Source: Cycas panzhihuaensis (Eukaryota; Cycadophyta). Taken from it: a stretch of 64,000 nt of DNA. Positions 47,640 to 58,800 of this stretch are shown piece after piece (within the stretch, counting starts at the first letter, position 1; each line of letters begins with the position of its first letter). Where the stretch lies: assembly GCA_023213395.1 (NCBI GenBank), contig CM041465.1, positions 46,507,741-46,571,740 on the forward strand, read 5' to 3'. Under the pieces are notes generated by a model. It was not told the DNA's origin. It worked only from the letters and a program-made list of their open reading frames with translations, and did not search any database. The translations under genes and the position numbers were made by a program.

Positions 47640-48900
47640 GAAAGATAGAGCATGATATCACTCTTGTAAGATATGCACCATTGCCTAATATTGCTTTGTA
47701 TAGGCACTCCATTGTAGAGAATAATGAGATAAAGAGGCAAGTTGAGGAGTTACTTGATCAACGGGTTATAAGACCTTCATGTTTATCTTGTGGTTCACTA
47801 ATTATCTTGGTGCCTAAGAAGGATGGAGGATGGAGAATGTGTGTAGATTTTCGTGCTTTGAATAAAATCACAATTAAAAATTGCTACCCCTTGCCTTGCA
47901 TAGATGATTTACTTGATCAAATTCATCATGCTTGTTATTTTACTAAGTTGGATTTGAAAAGTAGTTATCACCAAGTTAGGGTCAAAGAGGAGGACACATG
48001 GAAGATGATCTTCAAAATAAAGCAAGGAATCTTTGAATGGATGATTATGCCTTTTAGATTATGTAATGCTCTTACAACATTCATGAGGCTAATGAATGAA
48101 GTGTTAAGGCTTTACTTGGATAATTTTATTATTTTCTATCTTGATGACATTTTAATTTTTAGCAACATATAGGAGGAATATTTGTAGCACATAGAAAAGT
48201 TTTGAAGACTTTAGATAAGCATCATTTGAAGCTCAATGTGAAGAAGTATAAATTTAATAAGGAGAACTTGGTCTTCTTAGGCTTTTTGGTTGGAGGAGGA
48301 ATTGATTCACTCAAGACTCAAGCCATCCTCAAATGGCTTAGGCCAACAAACACCATGGAGGTGAGAATCTTTTTAGGATCTTGTCAATACTTAAGAAAGT
48401 TTATTCTTCATTTCTCACAAGTTGTAGCATTGCTACATGGATTGACAAAAGTTAGTAAAATGTTTCCTTGGGGTTCTAAGTAGGAAGAAGATTTTATTCT
48501 TTTAAATAAGAAAATTTGTGAAGCATTGGTTTTGGTAATGCTAAATTTGTAAAGGCCTTTTGAAGTAGAATCTAATGCAAGTGGCAATATGATGGGAGCT
48601 ATCCTCATTCAAGATGGGAAGCTTATTGCTTACCATTTGGAAGTCTTCACCCTTCAAATTAAAAACTACCCAACACATGATCAGAAAATATTCACACTAC
48701 ATTAAGAATGTAAATATTAGAGGTCTTACTTACTTGAAAAATAAGTTGTAGTTTATATTGATCATAAGCATCTTCAATTTTTGCAAACCCAAAGTAAATT
48801 ACAACAAGCAAGACACATGAAATAGATGAGTTATTTACAATAATTCAATATTGTAATTAAGTACAAAAAGGGATCTACTAACAAAATTGATGATATATTA
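47640..48900 (+). pseudogene. Element G reverse transcriptase and RNase H
   Basis: The open frame 47681-48172 has IKRQVEELLDQRVIRPS, PKKDGGWRMCVDFRALNKIT, FTKLDLKSSYHQVRV, WMIMPFRLCNA and FIIFYLDDILIFS. The catalytic YLDD at 48137-48148 is intact. After a stop, 48202-48483 carries the thumb (FNKENLVFLGFLVG). RNase H follows with stops, as far as TNKIDDILSRPS near 48900. The order is typical of gypsy pol. Confidence 0.85.
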
Positions 48901-49019
48901 TCTAGACCATCTTGTTCCTCTTCATCTTCTTCTATTTTTGTTTGTAGTTATCTTATGAGTTTGTAGGTGGAGCTAATGCATCATAAAGAGTACAAAGACT
49001 TATACCATAAAGATGAACC

Positions 49020-50390
49020 TTGAGGGAAGAATTAGGGAACCTAGTGAAATGAAGACCCTCCTAACTTGCTTGGAAGTATGGTCTGCTTTTTAAAGGGTAG
49101 TAGCTTTATATTCCATTAAAAAGAGATAAGATCAAATGGCTTAGAGAAGCCCATACTTCTAAAGTAGTTGGTCACTTTGGTATAGATAAGACTTTAGCAA
49201 ACTTAAGAAGATATGTTGTATAGCCAAAGATATAAAATGATGTAAGCAAATATGTAAAAGGATGTGTAATGTGTAATACTTCTAAGCCTTCTTCTAGAAA
49301 ATTATGATTATATACATTGCTACCCATTCCCACTAGACCTTGGGAAAGTATCTCCATAGATTTCTTAAGGGGACTTCTCATGACTAGAAAGGAACATGAC
49401 TATCTCTTTGTTGATGTAAATAGGTTTAACAAGATGATATGTTTAATACCTTGTAAGAAGATAATCATAAGAGTGGAGCAGTTGAGTTGTTCTTTGAGCA
49501 TGTGTGGAAGAATTTTGGCTTGCCTTCTTCCATCATTTCATATTGGGACACTCAATTCCTTTCATCATTTTAGAAGATACCATGGGAGATGATGGACACC
49601 AAATTAAAGAGGAGTACAAGTTTTCATCCTCAAAGAGATGGATAAACCAAAGTAGTAAATAAAACTTTAATACATTTGTTGAGGGGATATAATTCCATGC
49701 ATCCCAAATCTTGGGATAAAGCATTGGATTTTCCACAATTTGCATTTAATATTGTAATGTATGCATCACACTCTAAATTACCTTTTGAAGTTTATTTGGG
49801 ATACTTACCTCAAAGTCCATTTGACTTAGAGTTTTCCATGCAAGCTAAGGAAGGATCTGCCAAGAGAAGAAAAGACATCTAGAGAGTCCATAAAGAAGTA
49901 CATGATCAACTTCTAAGGACTTAGTAAAAGTATAAGGAAAGACATGAAAAGAATATGAAATATTATACTTTTCAAGAAGGAGATTTTGTATCGTTATACT
50001 TGAGCAATGAGAGGTTGAAAGAAGAAGGCAAAACCCTCAAACCTATAAGGTATGGACCATTCAAGATTTTGAGAAAAGTAGGAGGAAATGCTTTCTAACT
50101 AGATCTTCCACCTTATATACAAATATATTCAGTAGTAAATGCTAAATATTTGAAACTCTTTGAGCTCTCCATGCTAGATGAGGAGTGGGACTAGTTCACT
50201 TTAACTTCAATTGATGACTTATATTTAGAAAGTGAAGAGCCTCTTAAGGAGGATTATATATTAGAGAGAAAATCCACTATAACAAGATATAAGATATATG
50301 AATCTTTTAGGATTGGAGTAACAAGACAATTGCCTAGTAAGTCCAAGTGGTTTAGTAGGAAACAAGGGGAATAACACTTCACCCAACTTT
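49020..50390 (+). pseudogene. Element G integrase and C-terminal tail
   Basis: The zinc-binding front (EAHTSKVVGHFGIDKTLANL, KYVKGCVMCN) lies at about 49145-49275. Next are PIPTRPWESISIDFLRGL and LFVDVNRFNKM. The middle of the catalytic core is out of frame, and ALDFPQFAFNIVMYASHSKL leads to the end of the core. The post-core segment LSNERLKEEGKTLKPIRYGP, FKILRKVGGNAF continues to QLPSKSKWFSRKQGE. No chromodomain is seen. Several stops. Confidence 0.8.
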
Positions 50391-50423
50391 AATTCTAAGC
50401 CAAACAAGAGTTGGCAACTTTCC

Positions 50424-50435
50424 AAGGAAGGGGAG
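50424..50435 (+). promoter_or_regulatory. Polypurine tract of element G
   Basis: AAGGAAGGGGAG, three bases before the 3' LTR start. It is the expected plus-strand primer of reverse transcription. Confidence 0.7.
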
Positions 50436-50438
50436 CCA

Positions 50439-51395
50439 TGATCTAAGAGGATCTACCATATGTATACAACAAGCAAGAAATTCTAGGCATTGGTACAACT
50501 AAAAGAAAAAGGGCCAAATGGTATCAAACTAATATGAAATTTTATGAAAAGGAAGAAGATAAATCCTACTACATGTGTGCAAAAGGTGGGGTTCAAAAAG
50601 TATCATTTGATTAGATAGAAAGTCTTATTTTACAGAAAATAGCTTCCACAGCCAACAGAAAATAACAAATATATACTATTTTTAAATCAATGAAAATAGG
50701 GACAAATGATATCCAAATGGGCTAAACTTTTGAGGAAGTAAAGAGGACATATGTACCTATACATAAACCAAATTTGATCTTAATTAGAGTTTGGTATCCC
50801 TAGGTGCTAAGCCACAAATTTTTAGAATTACATGAATGCCACTTAGATAACATGGATTTTTGTTGTTGGTGATTGTACTTATATGAATTCCACTTGGTAA
50901 ACATGCATTTTAGTTTTATTTCTATAAATTAGGCCCTCTTAAGATCATTTATTATGTTGAAGACTTGGTTTTTATATGCGAGAGATACTTGACTTAGGAG
51001 CAACATTAAGGTAGCACTTGGAAGATGTTGGAGACCATAGAGGAGGCAAATTTTAGAACTTCAAACATCCATTTTGGAGAGTCAAAGCTTCATTGAAGGA
51101 GTCTTAGGAAGTTGGAGGCCCCTTGTGGTATTATTATATCATTTCTTCATTATAACTTGCCTATTATTTACTAGTTATTTTTTTCCACCATTAAGTAGAG
51201 ATTTTCCAGCTTAATAAAAGTATTATTCTTCTTACCTTGGAGTAATGACAAGTATGCATGAGTTGGTGTAAAGTATCCTTTTATGAGATCATTCTTTTAT
51301 TGATGTTATTAGGAAATTTATAATAACACCCTAGGATCTCAAGGAAAAAGTCTGGTAATTAATTTCTTTCCCAATCGCACTCCACTTTGGGATCA
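50439..51395 (+). repeat. 3' LTR of element G
   Basis: 957 bp with TATAAAT (50923-50929) and AATAAA (51213-51218). It marks the right end of the AT-rich part of the window. Confidence 0.93.
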
Positions 51396-51408
51396 AGGGG
51401 TAATTGAG

Positions 51409-52617
51409 TGATGGAAGAAATATGATAAGAGGAGGTCATCCTAGTGGTAAAGAGAAAATGGTTTGTAGGCTTGGTGAAGGGAAAACTGGACGCGCATCTA
51501 CGGGATAACTACCTAACTAAATAGGAGTGGTAAGAGTGTGTGATAATGTGATCGAGAAAGAGACCTATAAGTAGGGTAATTACCACACAGGGCGCCCCGT
51601 GCGCCGGAACGCGAGTTCGGGATCTGCAATGGAATGTGGCTACCAAAGGGTGATCCTCCACCACTTCAAACAAAGGGTGAGGAGGCGTAGGGTTAGCCTG
51701 GGTTGACCTAAGGGAAGGATCCTCCCACCCTTGGATGGCCGAAAGGGAAAGGGAGGAGCCTTCAAGGGTTTCCCTAAAGCAACGGGAAACAAAGAAGGAT
51801 AGGCAAGTGGCTGGCCTATAGACGGGGTCACTTTGGTTATCCAGTGAAGCGGGGAACCAAATGAAAGCAAAGGAGACGATCGAAGAAGATAGATCAAGGG
51901 TATGCCTAAGAAAGCTAACTGGGCAATACGAGTAACACGGAGGGCAAGAAACTTACACGGCTAAGACAGAGAGGAAAGGTGAAAAGGAGCGGTTCATATG
52001 ACCTTTCCCTATAGGTAGCAAAGATGCATGCAATAAAATAAATAAAGTGTAAACCGAAAGCAAAGTTAAGTTTCCATTTTGATCTCCAATGTGCTAATTA
52101 CTAAGAAGGGATTCAAAAGGGAAGAGTAGTAGGGTGGAGTGAGGCGTGCACCTGGACCGAGGACGTGCGTGATGAGGGCCTTCTCGAGGGGCAACAAACT
52201 ACTCCATGAGGTGCGTTGGATGTGAGGCATCGTGGCGGATTGGAAAGAGGGGCTTCCTTACCTTCCCCAGAAAAATGCTAAAGTACAATACCAAGAAATA
52301 AAAGAACCAAATACCGGTGATTAAGGAAGTATGAAAGTACAACATGCGTAGGAGCACTTACTGGCAACGGAACGAGTGGAAAATACCTTTTGCGCTCTCC
52401 AAGCACCTACAAGCAATGGCAACCTCCCCTTTTCTAGAGAAAGGGTACTAACATGCAATGATGAGATCCTAACAATATATGTCTACATAATACAAATATG
52501 AACTTAAACACATATATGTTAGCATCAACACAATAATGATAGTATGTAAAATAGGGCAACCAAAGCAAAGGAAAGTAACCAGTAAGCCTTAGAGTGGCCC
52601 ACCTCCTACAAAGAACA
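51409..52617 (-). repeat. Candidate 3' LTR of element F
   Basis: Inferred limits. The high end is placed at ...AAAGAACA because the following bases include a strong polypurine tract on the minus strand. The low end is placed at the first TG after element G, where composition changes. It contains no gene. Without the partner LTR this is a hypothesis, and a much longer LTR is possible. Confidence 0.3.
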
Positions 52618-52635
52618 CCCTAACCTCCCCCCCCA
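52618..52635 (-). promoter_or_regulatory. Candidate polypurine tract of element F
   Basis: The minus strand reads TTTTGGGGGGGGAGG followed by TTAGGG, the longest purine run in F's 3' region. Confidence 0.4.
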
Positions 52636-54540
52636 AAAGCCACAAGACAGTGAGGGCAAGGCCAAGAGAGATGGCTAGAAATGGTAGCAAGGGGGTGAAA
52701 AGGGGCCAGAGAAGACCTACGGTGAACCGGGATGCTATGGAGAGCAAATCGGGCTGCCGGGAAGAGAGTTGGGCAAAGACCAAGCAGTCGGGACTTACGT
52801 GAGTTGCCCGGACCTAAGCCTAAGCCCTCAAACCAACACTGCAACATGTGACAGCGCTAATTTCAGCGGCTAAGAGAGGGCCAACAAACACTTGTTTGAA
52901 TACCAAGGACAACACGAGGTAAGAGGGAGGGTTTGGGGGGCCTAAAGCCACTTGAGGAGCATGGAAGGTGGCACGGAATCCACCCAGCTCCTTCCCAAAC
53001 CCTATGTCACCTCGATCACGCCTTGAGTAACAAACGTAGGTAAAAGGCACTATGACAGAGGTAGGACAGTCTAATGAAAAGAAGAAAATAACGCTCACAA
53101 AGACAAGCAAGAAGCAAGCAAGATAGAGCATCAATATCACAAGAGAAACAATTCAAATCAATAAATACCTGAGTGGAAGAGGCAAGATGCTTGCCTTAGC
53201 CAAGGGCTGGCAAGGAGAGGCTGAGAAATCAGCCCAGAACTATGGTGTAGCAGGTTTGGGACCCTACTAGTAAAGTTGGAAGGACAACACCTGCACTTGG
53301 AACACTTGAACACTGCTCGGGGCAAGAATCTACTGAAATCTCTCTAAGGGGCCCTCTCCAAGGTGTGTGAGGGGCTAGGAAGATGTCCTAGCCACACCAA
53401 AGGAGAGCTGGGTGCTGGAGGAGAGACGCAGGTCCTGTGGTAGTAGCAGGGCAGTAGAGAAGAGCAGAGCACAACTTGGTTTCCTTGAGGAGCAATCCAA
53501 AAAGTGAGCCAAAGGTTCTCAAAAATGAGTAGATCATGCCTTAAGTACCCAACCCAAACCCTAAAGCGAGTGATTAGGGCGCGGCTGGGAGAGAGTTAAG
53601 TCGTGAGACACGTGGAAGTTTCGCAATAAATGTGAAATTGCCACAGCGGATTTTAAAAAATAAGTTAGAATACCATCAACAGTAAAATCATGCAGATTAC
53701 TACGGATATTCCGGCGGTACCACGAAAATCTCAGCGGTATCAACCCAGAGGCAAGAATGCCCTACCACCCCTAGGTCAGCGTATAAAAAGAGCCAATAGC
53801 GGGCTAAGACACCCACCTGGGGGTAAACAAGCCAACAAACGGGTCCAAAAGAGTAAAAATAGGGCTCGAACAGTGTGGCAAGTCAACCAAACGATGACGG
53901 GTCATCACACGGGTGGAGGTGGCGTAAACCTAGTGGATCTTGGAGCGAGGAGGGCAGATGCGGGAAGTGGAGTGACCACTAGGGTGCCACACTCGCTAGG
54001 AGTGTGCCCCTGCTATAGTCATCATAGGCTAAAATAAGTGTAGACGAAGACAAAGTCGCCTACAAAGCCACACACATGCAGACATGCAAGCAAACACTCA
54101 TCAAATGAAAGCGATGATAAGGCGAAACATACCGCACTTACCCGAGCCGGTGATTCTCGTATCCATTCCCGAAGCTGTGAAACACCGCCTCGTAGCAGAG
54201 CCTCGCCGCCGAAGCTCGTGCGATGGCGAATGCTGGCAACACAACTGTCAGTAGCACATGTGTATATAGATATGTCAATCAAGATCATAATAGTAGGCAA
54301 GGATGCCGGTGAGTGTCATGGTGGAACACGTGGATACGAAAGCGGCGATGGAGACAACATAGGGGCTGCCTATGAGCCACCTAGGAACCCACTAGAAAAC
54401 TGAGAAAGGTGAGGGGGCTGCCCCCACTACAAAAGATGCGGAAGAGCATGCATAATCAAGTAAAGAGTAAGCAAAGGGTAGGCACCATAGTTTTACCTCA
54501 TTAGTAGCCAGGTTTTGGAGGTGCGAGCGGGTCACAAAGT
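52636..54540. other. Non-coding 3' region of element F
   Basis: About 1.9 kb. Open frames on both strands (for example 53690-54037) show no motif and reflect high GC. The motif GCGGTA(C/T) occurs at 53706-53740 and again near the PMD gene. Confidence 0.4.
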
Positions 54541-54559
54541 AAAGTGTGAGATGACCTGG

Positions 54560-55130
54560 GGCTTAGGCGACAGGAGGGCCAGACAAGCCTCAGGGACGGT
54601 CAACAAGGAGAGGAAGGTGGCGCTCAAGGATGAGGCGAATGAGACTATCTGCCTCAACGTTGAGGGCCTGAGGGATATGCTGGATATCAATGGAAGAGAA
54701 ACGAACCGGGAGAGATCTGGCAGCGGAAGCAAGAGTCCTCAAGTGAGGGCATCGCACCTGGTAAACCTGGGTGAGATGAGACACCACAACTTGAGAGTCG
54801 CAAAGCTGAACGATGGATCCGTGATGGAAATGGAGGGCATCAGTAAGGGCTTAAATAATAGTTGTATATTCAGCTTCGTTGTTAGTAGCCTCTGGGAGGA
54901 AGATCCCAGAGTGGAGGAGATCGTGTCCAGAAGGGCTGCGGAGAATCCATGCAATGCAAGAGTCTAGGATTACCGCGGCCTGCCGCTTGCAGAAGATGTA
55001 GATGGACATAGGTGACACAAAATCTAGGCAGTCAATGGGTAATGAAAGCAACACTTGAAAGGCAAGAAGAAAGTGGCCGTGAAGGGTAGGAGGACCTAGC
55101 AATGAGGTTACCCAGGGTGAGAGCAAGCAA
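54560..55130 (-). pseudogene. Archaeal-type RNase H remnant downstream of integrase (F)
   Basis: The minus strand reads AAVILDSCIAWILRSPSGHD, then LPEATNNEAEYTTII, a TAA stop at 54851-54853, then ALTDALHF, LCDSQVVVSHL, and FSSIDIQHIPQALNVEADSL. This is the plant retroelement aRNH pattern: NNEAEY (Glu ligand), SDSQLVV (Asp ligand), and IPR..N..AD.LA. The first catalytic Asp, expected near 54990-55010, is not evident. The stop is one C-to-T from CAA. In Tat elements known to me this domain sits between RNase H and integrase. Here it lies beyond the antisense PMD gene. Confidence 0.72.
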
Positions 55131-55522
55131 TCTGATCACTGGTAGAGAGTGGTCAGAAGAAAAAGCCTCCTAGGGTGCCAAAAGGTCGCTTCAAAAAGCG
55201 AAATATGCCCCCAGGCAGGGGAGCATTCCCTTTGGAGACCCCAAGAGTGAGAAAGGGTCATAAACGAGTCCGGGATTTAAACGAGCCAAACGAGTATAAA
55301 CTCAGGCACGCATGGGAGTAGCACGTAAAACGATGCAGAAGGGCCCTGGCAAAAGCACGATAATGAGGCATCATAAATGCCCTTACAAGGGAGGGCACAA
55401 AGGGTCTCAATAGAGCACAATGGGCGACAGGGCCAGAAGGCAAAGGCGATTAGGGCAACGAGACGATCCCAACGGCTGTCGCGGGGCCAAAAACGGAGGA
55501 AGTGCCCGTTGCGGCCCCCACC

Positions 55523-55530
55523 TATATAAG
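55523..55530 (+). promoter_or_regulatory. TATA box of the antisense PMD gene (F)
   Basis: TATATAAG within CCCCCACCTATATAAGG. It lies about 160 bp before the first ATG on the strand opposite to the element's own genes. Confidence 0.6.
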
Positions 55531-55713
55531 GAAATTAACGGGAAAATGGATTCATTTTCACCGGCTCTCGTATGAAACCATAGCCATTTCCTTACGCAGC
55601 GGAGCGCCGCCCAACTTTGGAGGCACGCAGAGAGAGATCGGACCGTCAGATCGGAGAGCGGAGAGAGCCAGCGCGACCAACAGGACGACATGGCGATAGT
55701 GAGACCGGATCCA

Positions 55714-56194
55714 GTGAGTGGATATCACTAAACCCAACCCATTTCAAAGTTCGAAATTCATTGGTTTTTTTTACAGTTTTGGTGCGATTTTGGTGCGATT
55801 TTGGTGCCCCTTATGGGCAACCAGAGGCCCCTCGGAGTCTGAATCGGACCCAGAAAGAGGCGGGGACCTGGGCATTAGGGAGCTCGTCCCAAAGTACCAG
55901 GGTCCACCGTAAGAATTTTTATTTTTTGGGGCTAAAATCCCCTTTGGGGATCGTTGTCAGAGTCATGCAGAATGATCGTGGTGCCACGATCATTACCGCG
56001 GTACCCGATCACCGCGGGACCCGTGCCAAACTTAGCGGTACCGCTAAGTTTGGCGCAGTACAAAGGCAGAAAAGGAGAAAAACATATACAAGGGCCAAAA
56101 GAGCCCCAAATCTCAGGCAGAGAGAGTTTTGAGAGAGTGAGGGATGATAGTAACTAACGTGAAGCTGACTTGAGTTATTTTTTGTTGTAAACAG
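55714..56194 (+). other. Intron 1 of the F PMD gene, with palindrome cluster
   Basis: The donor CCA|GTGAGT and acceptor TTTTTTGTTGTAAACAG|G join MAIVRPDP to AVIAVDN in phase 0. It contains an 11-bp-arm inverted repeat (55971-55994), TACCGCGGTA (55994-56003) and a perfect 30-bp palindrome (56025-56054). Confidence 0.65.
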
Positions 56195-57395
56195 GCTGTC
56201 ATCGCGGTAGATAACCGTGAGAACGTGGGTATGGCCATGTTGAGTTATATGGAGATGGCATCACAGGAGGACAGGGAGATCCTGCAGAGGTGTGGCCTAT
56301 ACAAGGCCCTCAAGACACCTCAGTATGCATCAGATCAGAGGTTGCTGGTCGACATAGTATCCCATTGGGATAGGAGGAAACATGTGTTCCACCTACCACA
56401 GGTAGGTGATGTGACGATCACGCTGAGAGATATCTGGCGGATACTGGGAGTTCCGGCGATAGGGAGGCCGGTGAGACTGGGGACGCTGCCTAGCACCGAG
56501 GCAGCACACAGGGATGCAACCCTGTTCTTCACAGGGGCTGACAGATGGGAGCGGAGGGGAGCCCCCCTCCAGACTGTACTGATGTCAGGGATTCCTCGGG
56601 TGAGGAAACTGGTTATACTGTGCGTTCTATTTCCCGAAGGCGTAACTATAGGGAGGTACCAGGTGGGTGGTTAGATGCAGTTTGCCGCTGCGAAGCCGGC
56701 AAGAGGATGGATTGGGCAACCCTAATAGCGGTGAACCTCGTCGCCCAGCTAGATACTATCAGGATGACCGGTAGAGGCGGGTTGTCATACAGCACATTGC
56801 TGCAGTGTTGGTTTTTTTATCATTTTGCGGCAGTGGCACCAGCGGGGGGACCACACCCCATCATAGAGCGGGCCCCGATGGTCCAGTGTGGCAAACCTAC
56901 CGAGAGGGACAGAGGACAGGGCCCATGTCCGACGATTAGTGGAGGCTACGTCACTAGACCTCCTCACCCTACCAGACTACGTAGCAGAGCCTTATAGGAC
57001 AATGAGGTGGGATAGTGACGACGAGGCGGGCGGAGCAGGAGTGCCTGCAGGCAATGATGGCAGAGATGATGGGGATGATGGAGATGATGGGGCTAGCCTG
57101 TCATGACTTGCAGGGGAGGCAGGTCTCTCAGGGACAACAGGAGGTGCAGAGGGTCCATTCGAGGCTACCGGAGGAGAGGCAGGCCCGTCAGGAGCACAGG
57201 ATGAGAGCAGGGGACCTGTGACTAAGGCCCGCAGGCTACGGATCGTGATGGGATCCAGAGGGATGAGAGTTGGGCCCACCCCTGCAAGGAGGGAGGCCTA
57301 GGTAGAGGAGGTGCCAGAGGACGAGGCACCCGCGGCTGGCAGAGAGCCAGGAGGGGAGGATGCCACGCGACCAGAGGAGCCGGCGGCCACAGCAG

Positions 57396-57506
57396 GTGAG
57401 ACCTAACCTTTTCCTGAGTCGTTTGGCATCCAGATAGATTTTTAGTTTGATTTGATCGTGGTATATGGTGAGATATAAACTGACACATGGCATGTTGCAT
57501 TGGCAG
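57396..57506 (+). other. Intron 2 of the F PMD gene
   Basis: 111 bp, AGCAG|GTGAG to TTGGCAG|GTGC, clearly AT-richer than the flanking exons. Confidence 0.6.
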
Positions 57507-57960
57507 GTGCAGCAGAGATTCAGAGACTAATAGAGGCTATGGTGAGGGAGATATTCCCTCAGGTGTATGCAGAGGGGCAACCGCCCATCCAGGCAGGAGA
57601 TGAGCCTAGAGCGGCAGGTGCCCACAAAGAGGCATTCGCCCCGTTGGTGAGGGTGAGGGATATATGGGCTACAGAGTCCCAAGAGCACGTGACATCCTGG
57701 GGATGACTGCAGCAGGAGAGGGATGATGCGAGACGCGAGAGGGATGAGCTACGCAGACGGGTGGAGGCTCTACAGGCATAGGGCGGGGCAGGCAGAGATG
57801 CCGAGAGCAGGACCCAGCTAGCAGTAATCACAGAGCATCTCAGGGTGACGGAGGAGGCACTCCGAGGAGAGAGGGATCGTATCCGTGCCCCGACACGATC
57901 GGGCCAGGTAGCATGATGGTGTCGAGATCGAGCCGGAGTAGGACGTATACCCACACAACA

Positions 57961-58232
57961 GTGACAACCCCGAGATGATCGCGAGATGAGGAGAGCGAGG
58001 TGGGCAGCTCGTGGAGGCCTAGGAGGAGCCTCGGAGGGATGTGGTGCCCAGGAGAGGGATCACAGAGACTAGGAGATGGTACCCCAGGAGCGGGGCAGTA
58101 GTAGAGTAGGATATGTACATATGATTTTGATGGGAAAGACGGGCCTGTGGGGTCATATATAGGATCATATGATTGTACCCCCCCTGCAAGGACACCAGCT
58201 TCCCAGATGTATGATGTGACATGATTTTTGGA

Positions 58233-58283
<51 letters not shown>

Positions 58284-58800
58284 GGTAATTAGAACCTCAT
58301 TTGGATATGAGATGTTGTGTATGATGTATCATGTGTGAATGACATGTATGTTTATTTTGTTGGTTGTAAATGTTATGCTGTAGATATTTTATGTTATGAA
58401 TATTTTATTGTATGATGCACACGTTTCCTTCCATGTATGGCTATATGTCTAACAGGAGCACACATACACGTCGTGAGTGAAAACGACAGAGAGGTGTGAG
58501 GTTAGAGGATAAAGCGGCATACACGTCTACGGAGAGCATAGCGGAATATGCGAAGGAAACGACAAATAGGAAAGAGGAGCAACGATGCTCCCAAGCGTCC
58601 TCCTGATTGGGGAATGCCCAAGCAAGACGACAAAAGGGTTCTCAAGAGGGTACGCGAACGCGGGTTTCGCGGGAGGAACCAGAGAGGAGGAGAAGGGTCC
58701 ATCTTAAATTGCCATTCTACCCGTGGTTGGGAAGAATGGGGACAACCTAAGATGGTAGTTTAGGCTCATTTCAGAGCAGGGTGAAGATATCACCGAAAGA
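57961..58800. other. Spacer between PMD gene and integrase in F
   Basis: No gene is supported. It holds an (AT)23 microsatellite and the 3' flanks of two convergent genes (PMD on plus, pol on minus). Confidence 0.45.
58236..58281. repeat. (AT)n microsatellite
   Basis: 23 uninterrupted AT units. Confidence 0.98.

Larger units (their letters stand above)
44882..51395 (+). mobile_element. Element G: structurally complete Ty3/gypsy retrotransposon
   Basis: LTRs 44882-45840 (959 bp) and 50439-51395 (957 bp) share start TGATCTA and end GGGATCA. Primer site, gag, protease, RT, RNase H, integrase and polypurine tract are all in order on the plus strand. The flanking bases (GAGGG before, AGGGG after) do not form a clean duplication. 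The coding region is broken by stops and frameshifts, and no chromodomain is seen. Confidence 0.92.
55690..57960 (+). pseudogene. Plant mobile domain (PMD) gene with two introns, antisense in F
   Basis: Exon 1 (55690-55713) encodes MAIVRPDP. Intron 1 runs 55714-56194 (GTGAGT...AACAG, phase 0). Exon 2 continues AVIAVDNRENVGMAMLSYME, then LQRCGLYKAL, LLVDIVSHWDRRKHVFHLPQ, VTITLRDIWRILGVPAIGRP and, after a frameshift near 56650, LVAQLDTI..TGRGGLSYSTL. A second shift near 56880 leads to LLTLPDYVAEPYRTMRW and a GATG-rich acidic stretch. Intron 2 is 57396-57506. Exon 3 carries a basic coiled coil (ERDDARRERDELRRRVEALQ) with stops at CGA and CAG-type codons. The PMD is shared with Arabidopsis MAIN/MAIL1 and transposon proteins. 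Its role in retroelements is unknown. Confidence 0.75.

Noticed and set aside
44877-51400. Target duplication of element G
   Set aside because: GAGGG before and AGGGG after do not match in register, so no duplication is claimed; LTRs and internal order still establish the element.
53690-54037. 115-codon plus-strand frame in the F 3' region
   Set aside because: No recognisable domain, no counterpart in H, and many overlapping frames of similar length on both strands in this GC-rich stretch.
55407-55691. 94-codon minus-strand frame over the PMD promoter
   Set aside because: Covers the TATA box and 5' untranslated region of the plus-strand PMD gene and has no domain.
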